Of a stretch of DNA of 64,000 nucleotides, positions 26,235 through 33,812 are shown one piece after another. Position numbers and translations under genes: made by a program. The stretch lies in the IMG/VR virus record IMGVR_UViG_3300032116_000035, positions 62,001 to 126,000 of that record, one strand, 5' to 3'. The notes below the pieces were generated by a model. That model did no database searches. It saw only the letters and a program-made list of their open reading frames with translations, and was not told the DNA's origin. The number at the start of each line of letters is the position of its first letter. Position 1 is the stretch's first letter. The DNA is from a virus.

Positions 26235-26324
26235 AATAGAAAAATCGGTCACAACGATCAGGTGACGCTGGAGCCGTAACCAGTAATTTAATTTATTCTC
26301 TAAATAGGTGTTTCGGAGGGTATC

Positions 26325-26780
26325 ATGAAATACCTATGTTCTTTTATACTTGCTGTTTTTTTGGCGATTTCGTCACATGCAGCACAGCCAGAGTTTCTAC
26401 TCAACATCACAGCAGATGATGTAATCATACACAATCAAAACGACTGGTATTTTGTAGCCAAGTCGGACGGACACGATATATACATTGAGAAAAGCATGAT
26501 TGGTGCAGAAAATGAGATTGTTAAATTTCATGCATTTGTACCATATCACGAACCACATTACATGTATGGCGTAGATGTTCCTGCGACTGCATTATATGTT
26601 TATGGTTCATTGCATTGTGGTAAACAAAAGTTAATGCTTCTCATGGATTTGTATGTTGATGCGAACAATAAAGTAATTTTCCGTAATTCATATGAGGTTA
26701 ATTCACACATTGTTTCACTCAATGTACCTAATACCACACGTTTTGACATTTTAAATCTTGTTTGTAAGGAATCAATATGA
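26325..26780 (+). CDS. Exported protein of unknown function
   Basis: A 151-residue protein with a signal peptide (cleavage near SHAAQP) and a mature part containing two cysteines (GSLHCGKQ, NLVCKES). It has a good ggagg site and overlaps the nuclease gene by four bases. A late-type element (TCTAAATA) lies upstream. Periplasmic location inferred. Confidence 0.5.
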   Translation: MKYLCSFILAVFLAISSHAAQPEFLLNITADDVIIHNQNDWYFVAKSDGHDIYIEKSMIGAENEIVKFHAFVPYHEPHYMYGVDVPATALYVYGSLHCGKQKLMLLMDLYVDANNKVIFRNSYEVNSHIVSLNVPNTTRFDILNLVCKESI

Positions 26781-27211
26781 AAAAATTATTATTTGCATTA
26801 CTGTTAGTGCCATCACTGGCTCTGGCACAGAAAGCACCACAAGGTGTAACATATGATGCACAAATCGTTCGTGTAAATGATGGTGATACTGTGGTCATTT
26901 CTGCACCATTTTTACCAGCACCATTGAAGCCTGAACTTGCCGTTAGAATTTATGGAGTAGATACACCAGAGAAAGGCTTTCGTGCCCAATGCCCACAAGA
27001 AGATGAAAGAGGAAAAGCCGCTACTAAATTTACAACCAACGCCGTTGCTAAATCAACTAAGCGTCAAGTCACTCTCTATGGGTGGGATAAATTTGGTGGT
27101 CGTGTATTGGGTGATATCGTTTTAGATGGTCAGAGTCTTCGTTCAATGTTAATTCAAAATGGCTTTGCACGTGAATACTACGGTGAGGCAAAACAATCTT
27201 GGTGTAATTAA
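26777..27211 (+). CDS. Secreted staphylococcal-nuclease-like nuclease
   Basis: A 144-residue SNase-fold protein with a signal peptide (cleavage near LALAQK). Active-site pattern: VNDGDTVVI (Ca-binding Asp), VRIYGVDTPEKG (catalytic Arg and Glu) and GGRVLGDI (second Arg). It would degrade DNA or RNA in the periplasm. Its role could be scavenging of nucleotides or exclusion of other phage DNA (inference). Confidence 0.8.
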   Translation: MKKLLFALLLVPSLALAQKAPQGVTYDAQIVRVNDGDTVVISAPFLPAPLKPELAVRIYGVDTPEKGFRAQCPQEDERGKAATKFTTNAVAKSTKRQVTLYGWDKFGGRVLGDIVLDGQSLRSMLIQNGFAREYYGEAKQSWCN

Positions 27212-27376
27212 ATGATTAGGATCAATCACCAGTGTTCGGCATGTAGTTCTGAATTCAGCATTTCTTATAATGAATTGGAAACCGAAACTGACCCTTTGTA
27301 CTGTAGTTTTTGTGGCGAATATCTTTTACTTGATCAAGAAGATTTTGATGAAGATGAAGATGATGAACCTCTATGA
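27212..27376 (+). CDS. Small zinc-ribbon protein
   Basis: A 54-residue ORF with two Cys pairs (HQCSAC and LYCSFCG) and a very acidic C-terminus (EDFDEDEDDEPL). A treble-clef or zinc-ribbon fold is likely. It overlaps the next gene as ATGA. Confidence 0.6.
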   Translation: MIRINHQCSACSSEFSISYNELETETDPLYCSFCGEYLLLDQEDFDEDEDDEPL

Positions 27377-27783
27377 CATGGTATTGCGATGGTGTGCCGT
27401 TTGAAGAAGACGGCACACATTTTGGTTTTGTCTACCTGATAGAGAATCTTATTACAGGAAGAAAATATATTGGACGCAAATACTTTACATGCGCTGGCTA
27501 CAAGCAAGTCAACGGCAAGAAAAAAAAGATACGAAAAACTTCAGACTGGGAAACCTATTGGGGTTCCAATGAAACACTTAAAAGAGAAGTTGCCGAATTA
27601 GGCGAACATAATTTCCGCAGGACTATTCTACACCTCTGCAAATCAAAGTCCGAATGCTCCTACTTTGAAACCTATGAAATATTCAGTAGACATGCTTTAC
27701 TGGATAGTGTATACTATAATGATTGGGTCTCAGCAAAAGTTAGACGGGCACATCTAAAAAATCTTCAAATAATTGCCTCTTAA
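27373..27783 (+). CDS. GIY-YIG-like endonuclease (SegE-type)
   Basis: A 136-residue protein with the modified GIY-YIG core FGFVYLIENLITGRKYIGRK, where FVY and YIG correspond to the two signature strands and Arg follows. A SDWETYWGSNETL segment and a conserved Glu (CSYFETYEIF) complete the fold, as in T4 Seg-like and patch-type endonucleases. It could be a homing endonuclease or a DNA-degrading enzyme. No second DNA-binding domain is seen. Confidence 0.7.
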   Translation: MTWYCDGVPFEEDGTHFGFVYLIENLITGRKYIGRKYFTCAGYKQVNGKKKKIRKTSDWETYWGSNETLKREVAELGEHNFRRTILHLCKSKSECSYFETYEIFSRHALLDSVYYNDWVSAKVRRAHLKNLQIIAS

Positions 27784-27788
27784 AAATG

Positions 27789-27817
27789 TTGCAAAGCAGC
27801 AAAAAATACTATATACT
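27789..27817 (+). promoter_or_regulatory. Sigma-70 promoter
   Basis: TTGCAA, 17-base spacer, TATACT, then an aaggag ribosome site and ATG at 27839. Starts a new transcription unit. Confidence 0.6.
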
Positions 27818-27838
27818 AGTATATAAGGAGAAGCAACG

Positions 27839-27985
27839 ATGTTTAAGAAATTTATTAATTGGTTTACTCAGCGACAAATGACTGAAATTGAGTATTTTAT
27901 CGCAACAAGAGATCCAAAAACTACGGCAGATGTAGAACAACTTATTAAAGAGTTCAATTACAAAAGGAGATTACAATGTTTTTAA
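27839..27985 (+). CDS. Small protein
   Basis: A 48-residue ORF (MFKKFINWFTQRQMTEIEYF) directly behind a promoter and a strong aaggag site; it overlaps the next start by 10 bases. Possibly amphipathic. Unknown function. Confidence 0.55.
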   Translation: MFKKFINWFTQRQMTEIEYFIATRDPKTTADVEQLIKEFNYKRRLQCF

Positions 27986-28224
27986 ATCAACCACAATTAC
28001 CAACATTCTACACATGGAATGATATTCAGCGCAAGGCTGAAAGTGCAACAATCAAGACAATTGATTTCAACAAAATTTTGGTTGATCACACCATTGCCTA
28101 TTTTGACAGTGTTACAGACAACAGTTTTACTACATATACAAAGAAAGTGGTAAATCTGAATAACAACATTGCAGAAGATGCAAAAAAAATCATCAAATCG
28201 GAAAACAAAGAATCTAAGGCTTGA
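27976..28224 (+). CDS. Small helical protein of unknown function
   Basis: An 82-residue protein with an aaggag site; polar and probably helical (IDFNKILVDHTIAYFDSV, KKIIKSENK). The segment order is loosely phasin-like but too short to assign. Confidence 0.45.
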   Translation: MFLNQPQLPTFYTWNDIQRKAESATIKTIDFNKILVDHTIAYFDSVTDNSFTTYTKKVVNLNNNIAEDAKKIIKSENKESKA

Positions 28225-28438
28225 TATAGAGGGTAAAACCAAATTTTGGCAGCCGGTGGTCAGAAACGGTTGGTGGATTAAATTCTCCACCTACCGTGAC
28301 CACTATATTCTATTGATGATCATTTCAAAATACACAGGCCAAACAATTCTTCGTTATTATGAAGATGAAAGTGAAGCAGTGGCATTTATCAATTTCATTA
28401 CCACATGTAGGGCACAGGACATTTTTCAATCAGCATAG
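28178..28438 (+). CDS. Small protein of unknown function
   Basis: An 86-residue ORF overlapping the upstream gene by 47 bases; the middle WKIKFSTY-like strand pattern (GWWIKFSTYRDHYILLMII) and YEDESEAVAFINFI suggest a small alpha/beta fold. The start is uncertain. Confidence 0.5.
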   Translation: MQKKSSNRKTKNLRLDIEGKTKFWQPVVRNGWWIKFSTYRDHYILLMIISKYTGQTILRYYEDESEAVAFINFITTCRAQDIFQSA

Positions 28439-28446
28439 GAATTGTT

Positions 28447-29070
28447 ATGAACATTTATGAGTCTTTGAAGGACACCAAAGCGGTGATTGATTGTTTATTG
28501 ACAGATGCTCCACTTGAATTCGCATCACGACCAATACCAAATCCATTAGAACAAACTAAACTTGCCGCTGAAGCCTGTGTGAATGCACTAAAGAATGGCA
28601 ATAAAATCTTTTTCATGGGTAATGGTGGTTCAGCAGCAGAAGCACAACACCTTGCTGGTGAATTAGTTTCTTATTTCAATTTACAAAGTGATGCATATGC
28701 CGCTATTGCATTAAACACCGACACTTCAATTCTCACTGCAATTGGTAATGATTTGGGTTTCAAATATATTTTTTCAAGACAACTACAAGCACTCTCAAGA
28801 CCTGGTGATGTGGCAATTTATCTTTCAACTTCTGGTCAATCTCCAAATGTGCTTGAGGCAATGAAGTTTGGTAAAATTAATGGATTGGTCAATATTGCAT
28901 TCACGGGTATGAAAACAACGTGGATGTATGATTACTCTGATTATTATATTGCCATACCATCAACATCAACACCCCGCATACAAGAAGGTCATTTAATTTT
29001 AGGTCATTGGCTCTGTGAATACATAGAGAAAACACTAGAAGAAAATGCCCGCACAAAAAACATGTCCTAG
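28447..29070 (+). CDS. gmhA: Sedoheptulose-7-phosphate isomerase-like SIS protein
   Basis: A 207-residue SIS-domain protein. IFFMGNGGSAAEAQHLAGEL (residues 56-75) and YLSTSGQSPNVLEA (sugar-phosphate Ser loop) with a later catalytic HLILGHWLCEYIE helix match GmhA, which turns sedoheptulose 7-phosphate into D-glycero-D-manno-heptose 7-phosphate. It is close to the bacterial length (about 195). Together with the HldE-like transferase at 52.8 kb and the cyclase at 2.7 kb it points to phage C7-sugar metabolism. Confidence 0.85.
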   Translation: MNIYESLKDTKAVIDCLLTDAPLEFASRPIPNPLEQTKLAAEACVNALKNGNKIFFMGNGGSAAEAQHLAGELVSYFNLQSDAYAAIALNTDTSILTAIGNDLGFKYIFSRQLQALSRPGDVAIYLSTSGQSPNVLEAMKFGKINGLVNIAFTGMKTTWMYDYSDYYIAIPSTSTPRIQEGHLILGHWLCEYIEKTLEENARTKNMS

Positions 29071-29359
29071 ATGTGGCACAACACACAATAAACGTGGACC
29101 ATATTGTTCACGTTCGTGTGGCAATGTGCGTGAACACACTGAAGAAGACAAAGCAGTTCGTTCACAAAAACTATTAGACTATCATCAAACACCCGAAGGT
29201 GCAGCAACACGTGCAAAGGCCGGCAAATATCTTACAGCCCTTAGAAAAGGTGAAGAGATACACATACCCGACATGGAAGATTATGTGGTAAATATTCCTG
29301 ATGTTACTGACTATGTGGCAGACTATGATGACACATGGCAACGAGCGGAGAAATGGTAA
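29045..29359 (+). CDS. Zinc-finger protein
   Basis: A 104-residue protein with CPRCGTTHNKRGPYCSRSCG (two Cys pairs) at residues 7-26, a basic middle and an acidic repeat (MEDYVVNIPDVTDYV). The zinc motif resembles those attached to phage HNH or NUMOD domains, but no nuclease domain is present. Confidence 0.55.
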   Translation: MPAQKTCPRCGTTHNKRGPYCSRSCGNVREHTEEDKAVRSQKLLDYHQTPEGAATRAKAGKYLTALRKGEEIHIPDMEDYVVNIPDVTDYVADYDDTWQRAEKW

Positions 29360-29499
29360 TGAAAACATTTATCTTTTTATTGTTTCTAATTCTAATTGTA
29401 ATTGCCATGCAAATGGGTGATGTGTTCGGTATAATTCTTGCTATGATGGGGTTTCTGATTATGTGGGCATTAATGGATGAAGATGATGTGGATGATTGA
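29359..29499 (+). CDS. Small membrane protein
   Basis: A 46-residue ORF: two hydrophobic helices (IFLLFLILIVIAMQ, IILAMMGFLIMWAL) and an acidic tail. Starts within the TAATG of the upstream gene. Confidence 0.5.
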   Translation: MKTFIFLLFLILIVIAMQMGDVFGIILAMMGFLIMWALMDEDDVDD

Positions 29500-29524
29500 C
29501 AAAAATTGATAGTGATGATAAACT
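29496..29524 (+). promoter_or_regulatory. Sigma-70 promoter
   Basis: Perfect TTGACA, 17-base spacer, TAAACT. The predicted start is about one base before the ATG at 29532, implying a leaderless message, or the promoter serves the next gene. Confidence 0.5.
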
Positions 29525-29531
29525 TTCAATT

Positions 29532-29702
29532 ATGGCTGAGATATATACATTTACACCCAAAAAAAAGTCCACGGATGAAAACGAGGAACTTAACCGTTTG
29601 AGAGCAAAGTTGCTAGAATTACATGAAATCCGTGATGCACTTAACAAAGAAATAAGGTATACAAAAGATGCAATTAAACTGCTTGAAAAAGGCGAAAAAT
29701 GA
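29532..29702 (+). CDS. Small coiled-coil protein
   Basis: A 56-residue protein starting MAEIYTFTPKKKS with a heptad-like helix (ELNRLRAKLLELHEIRDALN). A TTG at 29496 could extend it by 12 residues, but that stretch overlaps a perfect -35/-10 pair, so the ATG is preferred. Overlaps the next gene as ATGA. Confidence 0.5.
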   Translation: MAEIYTFTPKKKSTDENEELNRLRAKLLELHEIRDALNKEIRYTKDAIKLLEKGEK

Positions 29703-29950
29703 CAGATGAACCCGACAATTTTGGCGATGATGATAAGGTTGACATTGACGATGTTAATATCATTGACAAACTTGACATCTTAATAACACTTATTGAAAAT
29801 GGTCCTAGAGACAGATATAAAGCACTGACGAATACATTGTATGAAGCAAAATTTCAAATACTACATGCATGGAATGAGGTTCAATACTACATGGAACTTT
29901 GTGAAGGCTACGAAAAGACAGTTAAACAAGTGGGTGATAAACTGAAATAA
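29699..29950 (+). CDS. Small acidic protein
   Basis: An 83-residue, acidic N-terminus (DDDKVDIDDVN) followed by helices (LDILITLIENG, EVQYYMELCEGY). No recognised family. Confidence 0.45.
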   Translation: MTDEPDNFGDDDKVDIDDVNIIDKLDILITLIENGPRDRYKALTNTLYEAKFQILHAWNEVQYYMELCEGYEKTVKQVGDKLK

Positions 29951-29954
29951 GTTG

Positions 29955-29973
29955 TCGCCCAAGGAGAGGGCGA
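29955..29973 (+). promoter_or_regulatory. Hairpin displaying the ribosome binding site
   Basis: TCGCCC and GGGCGA pair with the loop AAGGAGA, which is the ribosome site for the ATG at 29973. The start codon begins at the end of the stem. Confidence 0.5.
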
Positions 29974-30065
29974 TGAACACTCTATTCAGATATCTATTCT
30001 TCTATATCGTTGTATTCTTTACGGTAATAACTTTACCGTATATTTTTTTCACAATCACCCAATGA
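29973..30065 (+). CDS. Tiny membrane peptide
   Basis: A 30-residue ORF that is a single hydrophobic helix (YLFFYIVVFFTVITLPYIFF). It overlaps the next start by four bases, so it may couple translation of the carboxypeptidase. Confidence 0.5.
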   Translation: MNTLFRYLFFYIVVFFTVITLPYIFFTITQ

Positions 30066-30946
30066 ACAAACAACTTACACTTACACAGTGGCTTGTAGCA
30101 TTTTTTGTTTTATTTTTTCTGACTGTTTCAGCAGCCGATGCCAAGCCTAAACACAAAAGAAAAAAGAAAGAAAAACAATATGCCGTGCAAACTTACGGCA
30201 ACATATCAGTGATGGTAACGAATATCACAGATAGTAAGATTACACGTTCACAAAACATTGATCAAGTTCGTGCATTGGCTAGCATGACGAAATTGATGAC
30301 TGCCATGGTTGCACTAGATTATGATCGTGATATGAACCGCAAACTTGTGTTAAGTAAATTGGCAGGCAGTAAAATGCCAAACCGTGAATACACACGTGGT
30401 GAATTGTTTCATATGCTATTGATTAAGAGTGATAATGCAGCAGCGGAAACATTAGCAGCAGATTATCCTGGTGGTCGTCAACGATTCATTCATCATATGA
30501 ATTCAAGAGCATTGATGTTGGACATGTATAGCACAAGTTTTGATGATCCATCAGGCTTGAGTAAATACAATGTAAGCACCGCCAGTGATGTAACACAGAT
30601 GGTCATTGAATCAGCAAACTATCCAGAGATTCGTGACATTTCTACCAAAAAAGTGGCAACAATTTTGACACAGGTCAAACAAAAGGCTAGAGTCCTAGTT
30701 CTACATAATACGAACACTGCCATATTATCACAAGTCAATGGTGTTCAGGTAAGTAAGACTGGCTATACAAACCCGGCAGGATTTTGTGTGGCAATTATGG
30801 TACATAAAACAGATGGTGACAGAGATTACCATGAGGTAATAGTTGTAATGGGCGCACGAAACTCTTCACACAGAGTTGACACTGTAAAACGAGTTGTGTA
30901 TAATGGAGTGATAGGAGATTATTATGACACGCCGAGCCGAATTTGA
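30062..30946 (+). CDS. D-alanyl-D-alanine carboxypeptidase-like protein (S11 family)
   Basis: A 294-residue penicillin-binding-type serine peptidase. Signal or anchor helix at residues 10-25, a basic stretch, then the three active-site motifs SMTK (near residue 73), SDN (near 122) and KTG (near 226, SKTGYTNPAG). It is close to PBP7/DacA length without the C-terminal amphipathic anchor. Known members trim or cleave peptidoglycan peptides in the periplasm. In a phage it could remodel the wall before lysis or block superinfection (inference). Confidence 0.85.
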   Translation: MNKQLTLTQWLVAFFVLFFLTVSAADAKPKHKRKKKEKQYAVQTYGNISVMVTNITDSKITRSQNIDQVRALASMTKLMTAMVALDYDRDMNRKLVLSKLAGSKMPNREYTRGELFHMLLIKSDNAAAETLAADYPGGRQRFIHHMNSRALMLDMYSTSFDDPSGLSKYNVSTASDVTQMVIESANYPEIRDISTKKVATILTQVKQKARVLVLHNTNTAILSQVNGVQVSKTGYTNPAGFCVAIMVHKTDGDRDYHEVIVVMGARNSSHRVDTVKRVVYNGVIGDYYDTPSRI

Positions 30947-31142
30947 AGCGGTAATGAAACGCATACAAAATCTTGAAGAGTATGAGATTGAAATAGTGAT
31001 GCCGGAAGAATTTCAATTTGATGGTCCTGTACCGTTTGATATGGAGATTGCCGGTGGTGTAGCATGGGTAAAAGTCATAGCAGCATCAATGGAAGAGGCA
31101 AAGTTTAAAGTAAATGAATACTTCGAAAGCAAATACAAGTAA
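30924..31142 (+). CDS. Small protein of unknown function
   Basis: A 72-residue ORF overlapping the carboxypeptidase by 23 bases; MPEEFQFDGPVPF and AGGVAWVKVIA suggest a small beta-alpha domain. Unknown. Confidence 0.5.
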   Translation: MTRRAEFEAVMKRIQNLEEYEIEIVMPEEFQFDGPVPFDMEIAGGVAWVKVIAASMEEAKFKVNEYFESKYK

Positions 31143-31275
31143 GCCTTGGATGGCACCAGAATATGATGTGCCTGTTCTAGAGAATGAAGAGATGTGGTCA
31201 CAACGAGTGATTGACGAACAAGCCGGTTATTTGTGGTTAGATATTGATAGGGAAGAAAATGAAAGAAAAAAATAG
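31114..31275 (+). CDS. Small acidic protein
   Basis: A 53-residue ORF; in-frame ATGs at 31114 and 31150 are both possible (the second gives 41 residues). The core MAPEYDVPVLENEEMWSQ and EQAGYLWLDIDRE is the conserved-looking part. It overlaps the next gene by 17 bases. Confidence 0.45.
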   Translation: MNTSKANTSKPWMAPEYDVPVLENEEMWSQRVIDEQAGYLWLDIDREENERKK

Positions 31276-31969
31276 TGTGATCAAAATTATGCCTGAGCCT
31301 AATGTGCATGGTTTATTTCCAACACCAGTGCTGTTCGCCAAATTTCACCGTGATTGGACAAAAGAAGAAAAAGAATTTTTTGAAGAGACTGCAAAATCTA
31401 CGACACAAAACACAGGCAATAAGACAAGTTCTGACCGTTATGTGCTAGATCATCCGGCCATGAAAGAAATTCGTGATCATTATCAATTCTATTTGAATTA
31501 CTACATGGAAAAGATATACGCACCAAAATATTCTGTTGAAACATACATTACACAGTCATGGATGAATTACACTGACACAGGACAATTTCACCACAAACAC
31601 GCACACCCAAACAGTTGGTTATCAGGATGCATTTATGTGAATACTGATAAAGAAAAAGATCGTATTACATTTTATAAAGAAGGTTACAACCGAATCAATT
31701 TGCCTACAGAAAACTTCAACCCATACAATTCAGAATCATGGTGGTTTTCTGTAGGCACTGGCGATGTTGTTATTTTCCCATCATATCTTACACATATGGT
31801 AGAACAAACAACAAGCAATGATACCAGAGTGAGTATTGCTATCAATACATTCCTCAAAGGTTATATTGGTGATGAACATAGTCTGACTGGTCTACACTTA
31901 AAAGATCAAGATACCGATGCACCACAGCGTAGTGAAGCACGACCAGATAATATGGCAGGTGGATACTAA
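31259..31969 (+). CDS. 2-oxoglutarate/Fe(II) oxygenase-like protein
   Basis: A 236-residue double-stranded beta-helix protein of the phage/cyanobacterial 2OG-Fe(II) oxygenase group. The family pattern is FPTPVLFAKFH at the start, HHKHAHPNSWLSGCIYV with the iron His-x-His pair, and GDVVIFPSYLTHMV with the second metal His, followed by TRVSIAINTF with the 2OG-binding Arg. It could hydroxylate protein or a nucleic acid base. The ATG at 31259 follows a ggaa site. Confidence 0.8.
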   Translation: MKEKNSVIKIMPEPNVHGLFPTPVLFAKFHRDWTKEEKEFFEETAKSTTQNTGNKTSSDRYVLDHPAMKEIRDHYQFYLNYYMEKIYAPKYSVETYITQSWMNYTDTGQFHHKHAHPNSWLSGCIYVNTDKEKDRITFYKEGYNRINLPTENFNPYNSESWWFSVGTGDVVIFPSYLTHMVEQTTSNDTRVSIAINTFLKGYIGDEHSLTGLHLKDQDTDAPQRSEARPDNMAGGY

Positions 31970-32157
31970 TGTGGGTTTTAATGATTAGTCTATACATGCT
32001 GCAATCAAACACTGAACTTGTACAAAGCAAAGGTGTGATAGAAGCACCACAGCGTAGCCTTGAACAATGTCACAAAGAACGTGACAGAGTGAAAGAACAG
32101 TGGCGCATGGATGGCTATCGTGTAAGCCCAAGATGTATCTACGTTAAGTATTATTAA
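31969..32157 (+). CDS. Small protein with N-terminal hydrophobic segment
   Basis: A 62-residue protein (MWVLMISLYML then a basic region with two cysteines: LEQCHKERDRV and SPRCIYVKYY). Possibly exported. It starts one base inside the oxygenase stop and ends just before tRNA-Leu. Confidence 0.5.
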   Translation: MWVLMISLYMLQSNTELVQSKGVIEAPQRSLEQCHKERDRVKEQWRMDGYRVSPRCIYVKYY

Positions 32158-32242
32158 GCGACTATGGTGAAATAGGTAAACACAGCAGACTTAAAATCTG
32201 CCGCCGAAAGGTTTGCCAGTTCGATTCTGGCTAGTCGCACCA
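32158..32242 (+). tRNA. tRNA-Leu(UAA)
   Basis: Acceptor gcgacta/tagtcgc, anticodon loop with TAA, long variable arm (class II) and encoded CCA. Reads UUA and UUG. Confidence 0.9.
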
Positions 32243-32246
32243 TTTC

Positions 32247-32322
32247 GGGCTGTTAGCTTAATGGTCAAAGCAGCGAACTCATAATTCGTTGAGTGCAGGT
32301 TCAAGTCCTGCACAGCCCACCA
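32247..32322 (+). tRNA. tRNA-Met(CAU)
   Basis: Acceptor gggctgt/acagccc, loop CTCATAA, encoded CCA. Elongator Met is most likely; a lysidine-modified Ile tRNA cannot be excluded. Confidence 0.85.
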
Positions 32323-32324
32323 CT

Positions 32325-32399
32325 CTGGCTGTAGTATAATGGATAATACACATGACTTCTAATCTTGTGATCCAGGTTCGATTCCTGGCAGCCGGACCA
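32325..32399 (+). tRNA. tRNA-Arg(UCU)
   Basis: Acceptor ctggctg/cagccgg, loop CTTCTAA, encoded CCA. Reads AGA/AGG, which are common in this AT-rich genome. Confidence 0.9.
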
Positions 32400-32418
32400 A
32401 TTTTATTATGGAGATAAA

Positions 32419-32748
32419 ATGACCCTTAAACCAAGTAGTCAAGGAGTTGGCAATATAGATGCTTCAACACCATCAATTGGAATATTTCCACCTGCAAGTG
32501 CAGATTATATTATTCAAGGTCAAATGTTGACGACCACATTAAAAATGTCGCCATATGAAGCCGAACAAATGGATGATATTGAAGTAAAAAATAGACTAAT
32601 TTCATTGATGGTGCGTGAGATTATGGATGCTAATTGCATAGAGTTTACAAAACAACAAGATTATGCAAATGACGAAATTATCATTCGTGCAAGAATATTT
32701 GTGACACCGAATGATGATGTTCAATTGATAAGAAAGGTGCAAAAATGA
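32419..32748 (+). CDS. Conserved phage protein of unknown function
   Basis: A 109-residue protein behind a strong ggag site: polar N-terminus, then alpha/beta core (DDIEVKNRLISLMVREIMDA, NDEIIIRARIFVTPND). Overlaps the next ORF as ATGA. Confidence 0.5.
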   Translation: MTLKPSSQGVGNIDASTPSIGIFPPASADYIIQGQMLTTTLKMSPYEAEQMDDIEVKNRLISLMVREIMDANCIEFTKQQDYANDEIIIRARIFVTPNDDVQLIRKVQK

Positions 32749-32819
32749 CAACACCAGTTGACACAAAAGTTGTCAAAAAGAAATCATTATGGCGAAAAAG
32801 GCAGGCCCCTAGCAGATAA
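32745..32819 (+). CDS. Tiny basic peptide
   Basis: A 24-residue ORF (DTKVVKKKSLWRKRQAPSR) overlapping the upstream stop. Its DNA includes an inverted repeat (TTGACAC...GTTGTCAA) and a 19-base element repeated at 43.08 kb, so it may be partly a regulatory cassette. Confidence 0.35.
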   Translation: MTTPVDTKVVKKKSLWRKRQAPSR

Positions 32820-32822
32820 TGG

Positions 32823-32851
32823 TTGACAATCTTACCGCTTTCCGCCATACT
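32823..32851 (+). promoter_or_regulatory. Early-type sigma-70 promoter 1
   Basis: TTGACA, 17-base spacer, CATACT, followed by an atgtgatgag box like several others in this region. First of the tiny-gene array. Confidence 0.7.
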
Positions 32852-32879
32852 AACAATGTGATGAGAAAGTGAGTAAAAA

Positions 32880-33152
32880 ATGAGAAAGAAAGTTGTTAAG
32901 TTTGATATAAGTGAAGCATGTGGTTGGGTCGGTATGGTTATGATTCATGCTGCTACTCTTCCTACTAGCCTTGGTGTGATTTTCGGTTATACTGATAAGT
33001 TGCCACCACTAAGCATGGTGTTGATGGTCTGGGGCGGATTGTTTCTGTTTCTGATCCGTGCTTTGGGTCGTAACGATAAATTATACATAATTAGTAACGC
33101 TGTTGGTTTCTTCTTTAACAGCATACTGTTGGCTTTGATTGTGTTTAAATAA
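32880..33152 (+). CDS. Three-TM membrane protein
   Basis: A 90-residue protein with hydrophobic segments (GWVGMVMIHAATLPTSLGVIF, MVLMVWGGLFLFLIRAL, AVGFFFNSILLALIVF). First gene after promoter 1. Unknown function; early membrane genes in T4-like phages often alter host permeability or exclusion. Confidence 0.55.
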   Translation: MRKKVVKFDISEACGWVGMVMIHAATLPTSLGVIFGYTDKLPPLSMVLMVWGGLFLFLIRALGRNDKLYIISNAVGFFFNSILLALIVFK

Positions 33153-33163
33153 TGGAGAATGTG

Positions 33164-33358
33164 ATGAGACACTATGGTATGTTTACAGACAACGGCAATC
33201 GTGTGATTGACGGGATTGTGATTTTCGCAAAAGAGCATAATTATTCTTGGGAATGTGTGAATGATGTACTTACCGCTATTTCAAGGGTAGAAGGTTTTGA
33301 AGAGGCGACCGATACTGCGGTTCGTGAATATGTCTACGAAGCATTGGAGGGTGTGTGA
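33164..33358 (+). CDS. Small helical protein
   Basis: A 64-residue ORF starting at 33164 after a tggag site; an in-frame ATG at 33152 would overlap that site. Acidic and helical (VNDVLTAISRVEGFEEATD). Unknown. Confidence 0.5.
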   Translation: MRHYGMFTDNGNRVIDGIVIFAKEHNYSWECVNDVLTAISRVEGFEEATDTAVREYVYEALEGV

Positions 33359-33585
33359 TGAATCAACTTGAATGGGAAAAGCAAGCCTACGGTTCAACTA
33401 AGGCGGAGATTCTAGAATCAATTGAAGATTCTCTTACATTTAGAATGTCTGGTATGGGAATGATAATCGCATCATACTTGTCCGATGCACAAGAATTGAT
33501 TGAGTTTAACGACAAAAATCGTGCCCGTCAATATATCAATATCGCAAAGATGTTAATTTTCGAGAAAATGGATGCAGAAGTCTAA
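33358..33585 (+). CDS. Small helical protein
   Basis: A 75-residue protein starting at ATG 33358 overlapping the upstream TGA; helical (ILESIEDSLTFRMSGMGM, IASYLSDAQELIEF). Similar proteins occur in T4-like phages; function unknown. Confidence 0.5.
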   Translation: MNQLEWEKQAYGSTKAEILESIEDSLTFRMSGMGMIIASYLSDAQELIEFNDKNRARQYINIAKMLIFEKMDAEV

Positions 33586-33811
33586 ACTAGGTCCGCTATT
33601 CATCGTGGCGGGTAATCGGGATGAATACGATGATTTTGTGATTCGTAAAAGAATGAGGGGTTGTGATTATGATTTTAGATATGTCTATGGTCCTGATGCA
33701 CTGCGTGGCCTCAATACCATTCGTGGGTTCTACGTGGGTAGTTATCAAGAACGCAACGACTGGCCTGAGATTGATGTTGCAATTAAGATAATAAAAGCAT
33801 GTGGTGGTTGA
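33572..33811 (+). CDS. Small protein, possibly nucleotide-binding
   Basis: A 79-residue ORF (LFIVAGNRDEYDDFVIRK, YVYGPDALRGLNTIRGFYVG) with a strand-turn layout like a minimal Rossmann fold. Overlaps upstream gene by 14 bases. Unknown. Confidence 0.5.
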   Translation: MQKSKLGPLFIVAGNRDEYDDFVIRKRMRGCDYDFRYVYGPDALRGLNTIRGFYVGSYQERNDWPEIDVAIKIIKACGG

Positions 33812-33812
33812 C

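Noticed and set aside
27976-28224. Possible phasin
   Set aside because: Only loose composition similarity; no phasin motif could be confirmed.
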